Source of the DNA: Fontisubflavum oceani
GTDB taxonomy: Bacteria > Pseudomonadota > Alphaproteobacteria > Rhodobacterales > Rhodobacteraceae
Length of the DNA: 64,000 nt
Direction: 5' to 3'
Assembly (NCBI RefSeq): GCF_030407165.1
Contig: NZ_CP129111.1
Coordinates: forward strand, 620,001 to 684,000
Position 1 is the stretch's first letter; each line of letters starts with the position of its first letter. Both the position numbers and the translations under genes were made by a program. Positions 53,887 through 63,085 of this stretch are shown in pieces. The notes below the pieces were generated by a model. It saw only the letters and a program-made list of their open reading frames with translations. It searched no databases and was not told where the DNA came from.

Positions 53887-54351
53887 TCAGGTTTCATCCG
53901 TCAGATCGGCGGCCAGCCGAAATCCGATCCGTTGGGCCGGCGCATCAGGGGCGGCTTTTGGCAAGGCGCGGATGGTCACGCTAAGCTGGCTGACGTGCTG
54001 GATCAGTTGGGTTTTCAGCCCTGCCCCATCAGTGCCATAGAAGGTGACGATATCAGGAGCAAAAAACCCCATACCTTCGATCCGAAGCACGCCTGCATCA
54101 CTGCCCGCGAAGCCCATGGCGGCCTCATGCTCGGCATCAAGCTGCTCCTCGAAATTCTTGATATAGAGGATGATCCGTTCATAAGCCCATTCCGCCGGGG
54201 ACTTCTGATCCACCGGCTTTTGCGCCACCGGGCCAGGCAAGGGGATTTGTTCTGCCGATCTCGGCGCATTTGGGTCGCAATGCACCGCGCCTGCTTCGGG
54301 GAGCGCCGCGCCCTCCATCGCTTCAGCCGAGGTCATGATCTCATTCGCCAT
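53887..54351 (-). CDS. DUF6173-like hypothetical protein
   Basis: A 154-residue soluble protein. The N-terminal third is Pro/Ala-rich and looks disordered; the rest, from WAYERIILYIKNFEEQLDAE through GFAGSDAGVLRIEGMGFFAP to QHVSQLSVTIRAL, is a compact alpha/beta domain that I associate with DUF6173. Function unknown. ATG at 54351 lies just after the metallo-hydrolase stop. Confidence 0.6.
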   Translation of the reverse strand: MANEIMTSAEAMEGAALPEAGAVHCDPNAPRSAEQIPLPGPVAQKPVDQKSPAEWAYERIILYIKNFEEQLDAEHEAAMGFAGSDAGVLRIEGMGFFAPDIVTFYGTDGAGLKTQLIQHVSQLSVTIRALPKAAPDAPAQRIGFRLAADLTDET

Positions 54352-54353
54352 TA

Positions 54354-55376
54354 TCAGTTCTCCCGCTGCCAAACCCATGCCCCGTCCGCCCGTTTCTCGC
54401 GCGTGACCTCTCCCAGAGCAAGAAGATGGTTTAGATGTGCCAGCGATTCGACCAGAGCCAATCCATAGGTGCCCTCTTCAATTTTCCGTTTGAAGAGCGG
54501 CGCGAAACACTCTGCGGCGGTGCGCGGTGTACCAAGATGCTCCCGCAGCCGATCCAGTGCGCCATGGTGGTTATCGATCAACTGACGCAACCGATCAGGC
54601 AGGCCCGAGTAGGGCAGTTTATGACCCGGCAAAACGAAATGATCCTCGGCGGCAAAGGGCTGGAAGGCTTCGCAACTTTCCAGCCAATCGTGCACGGGGT
54701 CGGCGGCGGGTTCAGTTGCATAAACTCCCAGATTGGGAGAGATCGACGACAAAAGCTGATCGCCGCCCAGCACCAGATTGTCCTCGACCGACCAAAGCGT
54801 GGCATGTTCCGGCGCATGGCCATGCCCGATGCGGATATGCCAGTGCCGTCCGCCGATCTGGATCACGTCCCCCTCCGCAATCCGGGTGTAGCCAAGCGGC
54901 AGAGGGTGGACCATATCGGCGAAGTTGAACGGCCGCTCCGCCGCACGCCTGGCCAGAATATCGGGCGCCATCCCGGCGGCGCGCCAGAAGTCGAGCGTTT
55001 CTTCCGTGGGCCGCGTCTGTTCATCCAAGATTAACATCCGCGCCATCAACCAGGCCGTGCGCGTTGTGATCAACTCGGCCCCCTGCCCCATGAACCATCC
55101 GGCCAAGCCGATATGGTCGGCGTGGTGATGTGTGGCGATGACTTTGGTGATCGGATCGCCGCCAAGCGGCCCGGCGAGGATCTCGGCCCAAATCGCCCGG
55201 CTGCGGCGGCCGTCAAATCCTGTATCGACCAATGCCCATCCGGCGCCGTCGCGAAGGGCAAAGACATTCACATGATCCAGCGCCATCGGTAGCGGCAAAC
55301 GAATCCAAAGCACGCCATCGGCGAGTTCGATCGCCGCGCCAGGCTCGGGCGCGCTGTCATAAGGGTAGTGGATCAC
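54354..55376 (-). CDS. Metallo-beta-lactamase-fold hydrolase
   Basis: A 340-residue MBL-fold protein with the dinuclear zinc motif ATHHHADHIGLAGWF (H-x-H-x-D-H), a further His in GHGHAPEHATLW, Asp in LVLGGDQLL, and the last His in FVLPGHKLPY. An extra C-terminal helical domain (about 80 residues) resembles the beta-lactamase-associated winged helix. Such proteins hydrolyse thioesters or lactones rather than antibiotics. The GTG start overlaps the acyl-CoA dehydrogenase stop (GTGA), suggesting a linked acyl-thioester pathway. Confidence 0.85.
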   Translation of the reverse strand: MIHYPYDSAPEPGAAIELADGVLWIRLPLPMALDHVNVFALRDGAGWALVDTGFDGRRSRAIWAEILAGPLGGDPITKVIATHHHADHIGLAGWFMGQGAELITTRTAWLMARMLILDEQTRPTEETLDFWRAAGMAPDILARRAAERPFNFADMVHPLPLGYTRIAEGDVIQIGGRHWHIRIGHGHAPEHATLWSVEDNLVLGGDQLLSSISPNLGVYATEPAADPVHDWLESCEAFQPFAAEDHFVLPGHKLPYSGLPDRLRQLIDNHHGALDRLREHLGTPRTAAECFAPLFKRKIEEGTYGLALVESLAHLNHLLALGEVTREKRADGAWVWQREN

Positions 55377-57073
55377 GCGACGAGATCGTCGTCGCTGAGC
55401 GCATAGAGATCTGCCGCGCCAAGCCGAACCTGCGCCAGAAGCCCGTAAAGTTCGGGCAATTGCCGGTTCAGAAAACTCGCCGCCAGCCGCGCGCGCGGCC
55501 CATCGGGGTCGGCCATCGCGGCTTTCAGATGGTAGTGCCCGCCAAGCGCCAAGGCGAAGGCGCGCAGATACGGCACCGATCCGGCAAAGCGGTCGTTCAT
55601 CTCCATCTCGACCAGGCTCTCGGTCGCGGCGCGCAACGCAACGACGGCCTCAGTCAGCGCGCCGCCCATCTCGCTGGCCGCCGCCGTCTCCGCGATCTCC
55701 TCCAAGATCAGCCGCGCCTCGGCCCCGCCATCCATCATTTTCCGACCCACCAAGTCCATCGACTGGATACCGTTGGTGCCTTCATAAATCGCCGTCACCC
55801 GGACATCGCGCAGATATTGCGCCGCGCCCGTTTCCTCTATGAAACCCATGCCGCCATGGACCTGAACCCCCGCATCGGCAACGGCAATCCCTGTATCGGT
55901 GCCATAGGCCTTGCAAATCGGTGTCAGGAAGGCCGCGCGCGCCGCCATCTCGGCATCGCCTGTCGCATGGGCCAAATCGATCGCCACCGCCAGGTCAAGG
56001 GTCAACGCCCGGGCGGCGAAGGTCTCGGCCTTCATCGCGGTCAACATGCGGCGCACATCGGCGTGGCCCAGGATCGTCTCGGTGCCCGCCTCGGGGCTGC
56101 GGCCTTGCTTACGCTCCATCGCATAAGACAGCGCGTGTTGATAGGCGGCCTCGGCAACCCCTACGCCTTGCACACCCACACCGAGGCGCGCGTTGTTCAT
56201 CATCGTGAACATCGCCGCCATGCCCTGATGCGGCTCTCCGACCAGCCAGCCGGTGGCGCCATCATATTGCATCACCGCCGTGGGGGAGCCGTGCAAGCCA
56301 AGCTTATGCTCAAGGCTCACCACTTTAAGACTGTTGCGCACGCCCGCCCCGCCATCTTCGGTGGGCAGGTCCCGCGGCACCAGGAACAGACTGATCCCTT
56401 TTGTCCCCGGCCCACCATCGGGAAGACGCGCGAGGACCAGGTGACACACATTCTCGGTGAAATCATTGTCTCCCCAAGAGATGTAAATCTTCTGCCCCGT
56501 CACCGCATAGGTGCCATCGCCATTCGGTTCCGCCTTGCTGCGCAGCGCGCCCACATCCGATCCGGCTTGCGGTTCGGTCAGGTTCATCGTGCCGGTCCAT
56601 TCTCCCGAAACGAGCTTCGGCAGGTACAGCGCCTTGATCTCATCACTGGCGTGGTTCTCCAGCGCCTCGATCTGGCCTTGCGTCATCAGCGGGTTCAACT
56701 GCAACGACAAACAGGCCGAAGCAATCATCTCGTTGATCGCGGTCGTCACCGACATCGGCAAGCCCAAACCGCCATATTCCGGATCAGCCGAGATCGCCAC
56801 ATAGCCGCCCTCGGCAATCGCGCGATAGCCCTCGGCGAACCCGGGCGAGGTGCGCACGACGCCGTTTTCCAGCCGCGCGGGCGTCAGGTCTCCGGCGCGA
56901 TTCAGCGGTGCCAGGACTTCCTCGGCCATTTTGCCAGCCTCCGTCAGCACCGCGTGGACCGTGTCGGGCGTGGCCTCGGCAAATCGCTCCGTCGCGGCGA
57001 CGCGATCCATGCCGACGACATGGCTCATCAGAAACTCAAACTCAGAGACTGGGGCACGATAGGACATGGGCAT
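55373..57073 (-). CDS. Acyl-CoA dehydrogenase, DmdC-like long form
   Basis: A 566-residue FAD enzyme introducing a double bond next to the CoA thioester. The extra N-terminal segment (YRAPVSEFEFLMSHVVGMDR), the FAD-binding TMNLTEPQAGSDVGALRSKA, the HGSPTAVMQYDG loop and the catalytic-Glu region AIYEGTNGIQSMDL are evident, along with the C-terminal domain seen in DmdC/FadE-type proteins. In roseobacters DmdC relatives act on methylmercaptopropionyl-CoA, but several paralogues exist, so the substrate is open. It precedes and overlaps the MBL-fold gene. Confidence 0.88.
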   Translation of the reverse strand: MPMSYRAPVSEFEFLMSHVVGMDRVAATERFAEATPDTVHAVLTEAGKMAEEVLAPLNRAGDLTPARLENGVVRTSPGFAEGYRAIAEGGYVAISADPEYGGLGLPMSVTTAINEMIASACLSLQLNPLMTQGQIEALENHASDEIKALYLPKLVSGEWTGTMNLTEPQAGSDVGALRSKAEPNGDGTYAVTGQKIYISWGDNDFTENVCHLVLARLPDGGPGTKGISLFLVPRDLPTEDGGAGVRNSLKVVSLEHKLGLHGSPTAVMQYDGATGWLVGEPHQGMAAMFTMMNNARLGVGVQGVGVAEAAYQHALSYAMERKQGRSPEAGTETILGHADVRRMLTAMKAETFAARALTLDLAVAIDLAHATGDAEMAARAAFLTPICKAYGTDTGIAVADAGVQVHGGMGFIEETGAAQYLRDVRVTAIYEGTNGIQSMDLVGRKMMDGGAEARLILEEIAETAAASEMGGALTEAVVALRAATESLVEMEMNDRFAGSVPYLRAFALALGGHYHLKAAMADPDGPRARLAASFLNRQLPELYGLLAQVRLGAADLYALSDDDLVA

Positions 57074-57196
57074 GTTCTCCTGGTCGAGAGGCTGCGTTGC
57101 GCCGACGGGCAGGGCACGATATGTCCCGACGGCCTTGTCTTTCGCGGTAGCTAGGAAACCAGCACCGCTCCCTTCAACCGATACGTTACGTCACAG

Positions 57197-58156
57197 ATGC
57201 CGCAAAGCCAGCCCGAAATTCTTCTAGAAGATAGCGAGGGAATCGCCCGCGCCGCCGCTTTGCTGACGCAAAGCGCGCTCGTCGCGATCCCGACGGAGAC
57301 AGTTTATGGGCTGGCCGGTGACGCGCGCAATGACACGGCTTGCGCCCGGATTTTTGAGGCCAAAGGGCGGCCACGCTTCAACCCGTTGATTGTGCATCTG
57401 CCCGGGTTGGATGCGGTGGCAGAGATCGCCGAGCTGTCGAACAGCGCGCGAGATCTGGCGCAAGCGTTCTGGCCCGGCCCGATGACGCTCGTACTGCCGC
57501 TCAAACCGGATCATGGCTCTCGCCCCTGGTGACCGCCGGGCTTGACACTGTGGCGATCCGCTTGCCCGCCCACCCAACCGCCCGCGCCGTTTTGACAGCG
57601 TTTGGCGGCCCGATTGCGGCACCTTCCGCCAATCCTTCGGGTCAGATCAGCCCGACGACAGCAACGCATGTGATTGACGGGTTGGGCGATCGTGTCGCTG
57701 CCGTTTTGGATGCGGGGCCCTGCGCGGTCGGCCTCGAATCCACGATCTTGGCTCCAAGCGATGCCGACACCCGCCTCTTGCGCGAGGGTGGCCTGCCTCG
57801 GGAAGCGATCGAACCTCTGACCGGGCCGCTGATCACCGACACGACCCCTGGGCGGATCGAAGCACCGGGACAGTTGAGCCGCCACTACGCCCCATCCGTT
57901 CCGATGCAGTTGAACGCACCGCTTGATGACATGTCTGCCGTCCGGGTTGGCTTCACTGGAAGCGGAGGGCGGCGATCTTGCCCTGTCGCAGTCCGGTGAT
58001 CTGGTCGAGGCGGCCGCCGCGCTGTTCCGCATCTTGCATGAGGCCGACGCTCTGGCCCGAACTGAAGGCAAAACCGTAATCCATGTCGCCCCCGTGCCGG
58101 AAACCGGCCTCGGCCGCGCCATCAACGACCGGCTGCGCAGGGCTGCCGCGCCCTAG
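57197..58156 (+). CDS. Threonylcarbamoyl-AMP synthase Sua5/YwlC (two frameshifts)
   Basis: Makes L-threonylcarbamoyl-AMP for the t6A base of ANN-decoding tRNAs, an essential modification. The Sua5 core is clear: VAIPTETVYGLAGDARND, KGRPRFNPLIVHL, FWPGPMTLVLP, GPIAAPSANPSGQISPTTAT, and the Sua5-specific C-terminal domain (GDLVEAAAALFRILHEADAL). The frame breaks at 57517 (GGCTC should be GGCCTC, joining DHGLSPLVTAGLD) and again near 57950, where the second indel is less clear. About 319 residues in all. Because the gene is normally essential, sequence errors are likely. Its stop overlaps yqgE on the other strand. Confidence 0.9.
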
Positions 58157-58743
58157 GCGTGCCCGGCCTCCGATGACAACATCAGGGGGTCGACGCCGAG
58201 GCTCGCCAAGGCCGCCTCCCATTTCCCATCCATGCGTTGACCAAAAACCAGCGTCGGCGATGCGTCACAGGTCAGCCACCCGTTACGCTGGATCTCACTT
58301 TCCAATTGTCCAGGGCCCCAGCCCGCATAACCAAGCGCTAACAAAGCTTGTTTCGGCCCTTTATCCTCGGCCATGTCACGCAACACATCCAGCGTGGCCG
58401 TCATCGAAAACCGTGTATCGACCCGGAGCGTTCCATCCTCCGCCGCATCGCGGGTGCGCGGTGCATATTCCGCCGAGTGCAGGACAAATCCGCGCCCGGT
58501 TTCAACCGGGCCGCCAAAGCAAATCGGGAAATCCGGCGGCGCCGCACTGGGGATCTCCAACTGCGCCAACATCTCGGCGAAACTCAACTCGGTAATCTGT
58601 TTGTTGACGATCAGCCCCATCGTGCCGCTCTCGGAATGGGCGCAGAGAAACACAACGCTGCCATGAAATCGGGGGTCGCCCATCCCCGGCATGGCGATCA
58701 ACAACTGGCCGGTCAGGTCACTGGGCACGGTTTCCATGGTCAT
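58153..58743 (-). CDS. YqgE/AlgH-family protein (UPF0301)
   Basis: A 196-residue protein with the YqgE blocks LTGQLLIAMPGMGDPRFHGS, VVFLCAHSESGTMGLIVNK, FGGPVETGRGFVLHS and ALGYAGWGPGQLESEIQRN. The role is unclear; in Pseudomonas AlgH affects alginate. It converges with sua5, with the two stops overlapping. Confidence 0.92.
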   Translation of the reverse strand: MTMETVPSDLTGQLLIAMPGMGDPRFHGSVVFLCAHSESGTMGLIVNKQITELSFAEMLAQLEIPSAAPPDFPICFGGPVETGRGFVLHSAEYAPRTRDAAEDGTLRVDTRFSMTATLDVLRDMAEDKGPKQALLALGYAGWGPGQLESEIQRNGWLTCDASPTLVFGQRMDGKWEAALASLGVDPLMLSSEAGHA

Positions 58744-58858
58744 GGGGTCAGCATGTGGCCGAAGGACGCCCGGTTCAAGCCCGGTTTTGCCGCAGGGCAG
58801 CGATCATTCGCTTAAACGTGATTTTGCATTTCAGACACAACTGCATAGGTCAGACCGT

Positions 58859-59689
58859 ATGATGAATCGCTCTTTCTTCTCCGCCTTGGCCGGAGCGGCC
58901 CTTGCCGCTGTTCCGCTGGCCGTCTCAACGCCCGCGTCGGCGCAGTTTGAGGGGCGAAGCGCTGATGATGTGGTGCAGGTGAGTCTGCTGGAAGGGTGGC
59001 GAACCGACGATGGGCGTCATATGGCTGCGATTCAGATCACCATGGCGCCCGGTTGGAAAACCTATTGGCGCGCGCCGGGCGAAGGTGGCATCCCACCTCG
59101 GCTCAGGCTCGATCCATCGAGCAGTGTCGAGGGGTTGCAAATTCACTGGCCCAGACCGGAAGTGTTTTTCACCAATGGCATGCGCAGCATTGGCTATCGC
59201 GACGATGTGATCCTGCCTGTTGAACTGTCGCTGTCCGACGATGGCGCGGTCGAGGTTGATGGGCGGCTTGATCTGGGCGTGTGTCTGGATGTGTGTATGC
59301 CTGTGACATTGGATCTGTACGGGCTCCTGCCACCGGAAGGTAACCGTGATCCATCGATTGCCGCGGCTCTGGCGGATCGGCCCTTGACCCGTGCCGAAGC
59401 GGGCGCGGGCAGCGCCACATGCCAAATCACCCCGATCTCGGACGGGCTGAGGGTCGAGGCGCAGATGCGGGTGCCGTCCGTTGGCAATGATGAGACGGTT
59501 GTCTTCGAACTCTCCGATCCCGGGATTTGGATTTCCGAAACCTCGTCGCATCGTGACGGCGATCTGGTCACAGCCGTCGCCGATGTGGTGCCGCCGGATG
59601 CCGGACCGTTTGCAATGGACCGGTCCGATCTTCGGATCACCGTGTTGGGCACCCGTATGGCCGTTGAGCTACAGGGCTGTACCGGCTGA
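58859..59689 (+). CDS. Periplasmic DsbD N-terminal-domain-like protein
   Basis: A 276-residue exported protein (signal MMNRSFFSALAGAALAAVPL, cleavage near ASA-QFEG) with the DsbC/DsbD-type Ig-like domain: GWKTYWRAPGEGGIPPRL and GVCLDVCMPV, in which C-x3-C recalls the DsbD alpha-domain redox pair. A second set of cysteines appears in ATCQIT and the terminal QGCTG. It probably helps disulfide reduction or copper handling in the periplasm. It has no membrane domain of its own. It abuts the efflux pump on the opposite strand. Confidence 0.8.
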   Translation: MMNRSFFSALAGAALAAVPLAVSTPASAQFEGRSADDVVQVSLLEGWRTDDGRHMAAIQITMAPGWKTYWRAPGEGGIPPRLRLDPSSSVEGLQIHWPRPEVFFTNGMRSIGYRDDVILPVELSLSDDGAVEVDGRLDLGVCLDVCMPVTLDLYGLLPPEGNRDPSIAAALADRPLTRAEAGAGSATCQITPISDGLRVEAQMRVPSVGNDETVVFELSDPGIWISETSSHRDGDLVTAVADVVPPDAGPFAMDRSDLRITVLGTRMAVELQGCTG

Positions 59690-62600
59690 TCAGGCTTGCC
59701 GTCGGCTGGCCATGATATGGACCAGGACGGCCGCCAGCCAGGCGACAAGGCACAGAAGCGCTGTCCCCAAGACGAAAACGATCAAAGCGCCCATCGCCAT
59801 GTTGGCGCCAAGTGGCACCATAGCCGCCAATGGTGCAGCCACTTCGCCAGTGATGATGAGCGCCCCCAACGTGCCCGCAAAGAGCAACGCGACCGCCACA
59901 GTGAGTCCAACAAGCGACGCGCTCGCCACCGGGATGCGGCCAGAGCCGCGCACCACACGCCGGAACGCCCGCATCCGTTTGCCCACGTCTTGCTGCATCG
60001 CCAGGATCGCCGGGACCACCAGCAAGACCACGATCAGGCCAAAACCAAGGCCATAAACCAGCGTGATCACCGTGGGCTTCAGGAACTGTGCCTGTTGCGA
60101 GCCCTCGAAGAGAAGCGGCGCCAAGCCCAAAACCGTCGTGAGCGTCGTGAGAAGCACTGGCCGGAGCCGGTCCGTCGCGCCATCGATGATTGCCGGGATC
60201 AGGCCGCGTTCTTCGGCATATTCATCCACCGTGGTCACCAAAACGATGGAATCGTTGATGATGATCCCGGTCATCCCGATCAGGCCCACAACCGTGAACA
60301 TGCTCATCGGAACATCCCAGACGTTATGTCCGTAAATCGTCCCGATCAGGCCAAAGGGAATGATCGCCATCACAACCACGGGCCGTGCCCAACTCGCAAA
60401 GATCCAGGCCAGAACCAAGTAAATCCCGATCAGGCAAAGCGCGAACCCAAGCATCGCATCATTCAGGAAATCCCGCTCTTGTTCCGCGAGACCGGACAGA
60501 AGCCAGCCAACGCCGAAATCCGCCTCGATTTGCGGCAGGATCACCTCGCGCAGCTCGGTCATGATCGCCTCGGCCTGGGCCGGGTCATCTTCGGACAGAT
60601 CGCCGGTGACCGATACAATCCGCAGCCCATTCTCGCGATTGATGGTGGAAAACCCGGTTCGTGCACTGACACTGACGATATCGGCCAGCGGCACATATTC
60701 GCCGCTTGAGGCGCGGAGCAACGTTCGATCGAGGAAATCCGCCGTCAGTTCGCCCTCAGGCAGTTCCACCAGGATCGCACCGGTGCGAATGCCGGAAGGA
60801 TAAGTCGCCGCCTCAATCCCCCCAATCGATTGCGCAACACGCGGCCCAACTCGCCAATCTCGAAGCCAAGCGCCTGGCCTTGTGGTGTTAATTCGAGGCT
60901 GAGCTCTTCGCGGTCATACGCCAAGCTGTCTTCCAGGGCCGAGACCTCGGGGAAGCCGATCAGCGCCGTTTTCACCGCTTCAGCGGCGGCTTTCAGCACA
61001 TCGGTTTCGGCCCCGAAAAGCTGCACATCCAGCGCATCCCCGCCTGGCCCGCCTCGCCAGCCACGAAACGAAACCGCCTCGGTCAGCGGCAATTGCCGCA
61101 CTTCGTCCTGCAAATCGGCAACAAACTGGAAGGAGGAATAGGGCCGAAGATCGGCATCGATCAGTTCAATCGCAATGGAGCCCAAGAGATCCGCATCTTT
61201 GTTATCCGCCGCCGCCAAGCCACGCCCGGTTGTACCGCCCACCTCGGACAACACGTAAAGCAGCGGGTTCGCGCCGTATTCTTCCTCATAACGCGCCGCT
61301 ACAGTGTCGGCAGCGCGCTGCATCTCGCGCATCATCGCGAAACTGTCGTCGCGGCTGGCCCCATCCAACATCGCGAAATTGCCGGAGACGCTGGACAGTT
61401 CTGGCGCATTGAAGAAACGCCAGGTGACATCGCCGCGTATGAACACCGCGATCTGGCTTGCCAGCACCAGGATCACTGCCGCGACAACTGGATAACGCGC
61501 CTTGATCACCCAACCCATCGCCGGGCGGAACAACCGGTCGCGGACCCACTCAAACCCCTTGTTCACCTGTCGTGAGGGCCAATCATACCAATGCTCTTTC
61601 GCGGAATGCGCAAGCGCATGGGCCATGTGATTGGGCAGGATCAAGAAGCATTCGACGAGGCTGGCGGCGAGCACCACAATCACCGTGAAGGGAATATCGG
61701 CAATCAACTCGCCAAACCGCCCGCCAATGGCCACCAGACCGGCAAAAGCCAGGATCGTTGTCAGGGTCGCAGAGAAAACCGGCGCCGCCATCCGCCGAGC
61801 CGCATTTTCGGCGGCAACGGCGGGCGGCTCCCCCAGGGTTCGGGCCCGAAAATCCGCATGCTCGCCCACGACAATGGCGTCATCCACCACGATCCCGAGC
61901 GTGATGATCAGCGCAAAGAGCGAGATCATATTGAGTGTCAGACCTGACACATACATCAGCGCAATTGCGGCCAACATCGCCACCGGGATACCGGCGGCCA
62001 CCCAGAAGGCCGTGCGCGCATTGAGGAACAGGAAGAGGAGGAGGACAACCAGGCCAAGGCCGAGCAAACCATTGTCGAGCAAGATGTTCAGACGCGCCGA
62101 GATCGACTCCGCCCGGGTGCGGATCAACTCGATCGCCACGCCTTCGGGCAGGGTCAACTGCATCTCTTCGGCCACCGCTTGCACGGTTTCCTGAATGCCA
62201 ATCGCGTCGCCCTGATCGGTCCGGTCCACGCGCACAGAAATCGCCGGGTCTTCTCCAACGAAATAGGCGCGTTCCCGGTCCACGCCTTCGGTCCTGACTT
62301 GCGCCAACTCGCCGATTGTCAGCGTCGATCCATCGGCGTTGGTCCTGAGCACGATCCCCGCGATTTCTTCGGCGCTGCGCCGGGCGGTTCCGGTACGGAC
62401 GCGAGCATTGGCGCTATCCACATCGCCAGCCGGGGCCGTATCGGCCTCGGCGGCAATCGCGGCCGCAATCTCGGACATCGAGATATCGTGGCGGATCAAA
62501 GACGCAGACGGCACTTCGACAATTGTCTCGGGCGCGGCCACGCCGCGAATAGTGGAGCGGGTCACGCCTTCGGCAAAGAGGCGCGCGACAAATTCGTCGG

Positions 62601-63082
62601 CGAAGCGCCCGATCTGCTCCACGCCCACCGGCCCGGTGATCACCACATCGGTCACCCGGTCGCGCCAGGCCCCACGGCGGACCGACGGGTCATCGGCATC
62701 CTCGGGTAAATCGGAGATCGTATCGACAGCCGCCTGCACATCATCCGCCGCGCGGCCCATATCCCAACTGGGTTCAAACTCCAGCCGGATCGTCGCGCTG
62801 CCCTCCCGCGCGGTGGAGCTCGATTCGGTGACGCCTTCGACGACCAACAAACGCGGCTCCATCACCGCAATGATCGCTTCGTCCACATCTTCGGCGCCTG
62901 CGCCGTCCCAGGTGACCGTGACCGTCACGTTATCGACCACGACATCGGGAAAGAACTGCGCCCGCATGTTTGGGAAGGCGGAGAGCCCCAACACAATCAG
63001 AGTGACAAGCAGGGTTTGCCGCCGTCCGGTGTCGGGTGAAGTAAGACAGGACACCGCCCGCGCTGGCCGGAAGCTGCCGCAT
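59690..63082 (-). CDS. RND efflux transporter, AcrB/MexB-like (two frameshifts)
   Basis: A resistance-nodulation-division pump of about 1130 residues. Visible parts include the start RHRTAANLLVTLIVLGLSAF, periplasmic porter strands (FFPDVVVDNVTVTVTWDGAG), TM4 with the LGIVVDDAIVVGEH proton relay (DD), and the second half with PMSMFTVVGLIGMTGIIIND. Start ATG at 63082 is three bases from the adaptor stop. Two breaks occur: three G at 63014-63016, where two are expected (N-terminal frame), and near 60826, where CAATCGATTGCG lacks one base (RVLRNRIGGIEAATYPSG). It forms an operon with the adaptor upstream. Drug range unknown. Confidence 0.88.
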
Positions 63083-63085
63083 GCG

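Noticed and set aside
54354..55376. Metallo-beta-lactamase-fold gene as a second antibiotic resistance enzyme
   Set aside because: It has the general zinc fold with an extra C-terminal domain, lacks a signal peptide, and is coupled to an acyl-CoA dehydrogenase, which fits a thioesterase or lactonase.
55232..57154. 640-codon frame opposite the acyl-CoA dehydrogenase
   Set aside because: Composition is Arg/His-rich without domains and it is fully antisense to a clear enzyme.
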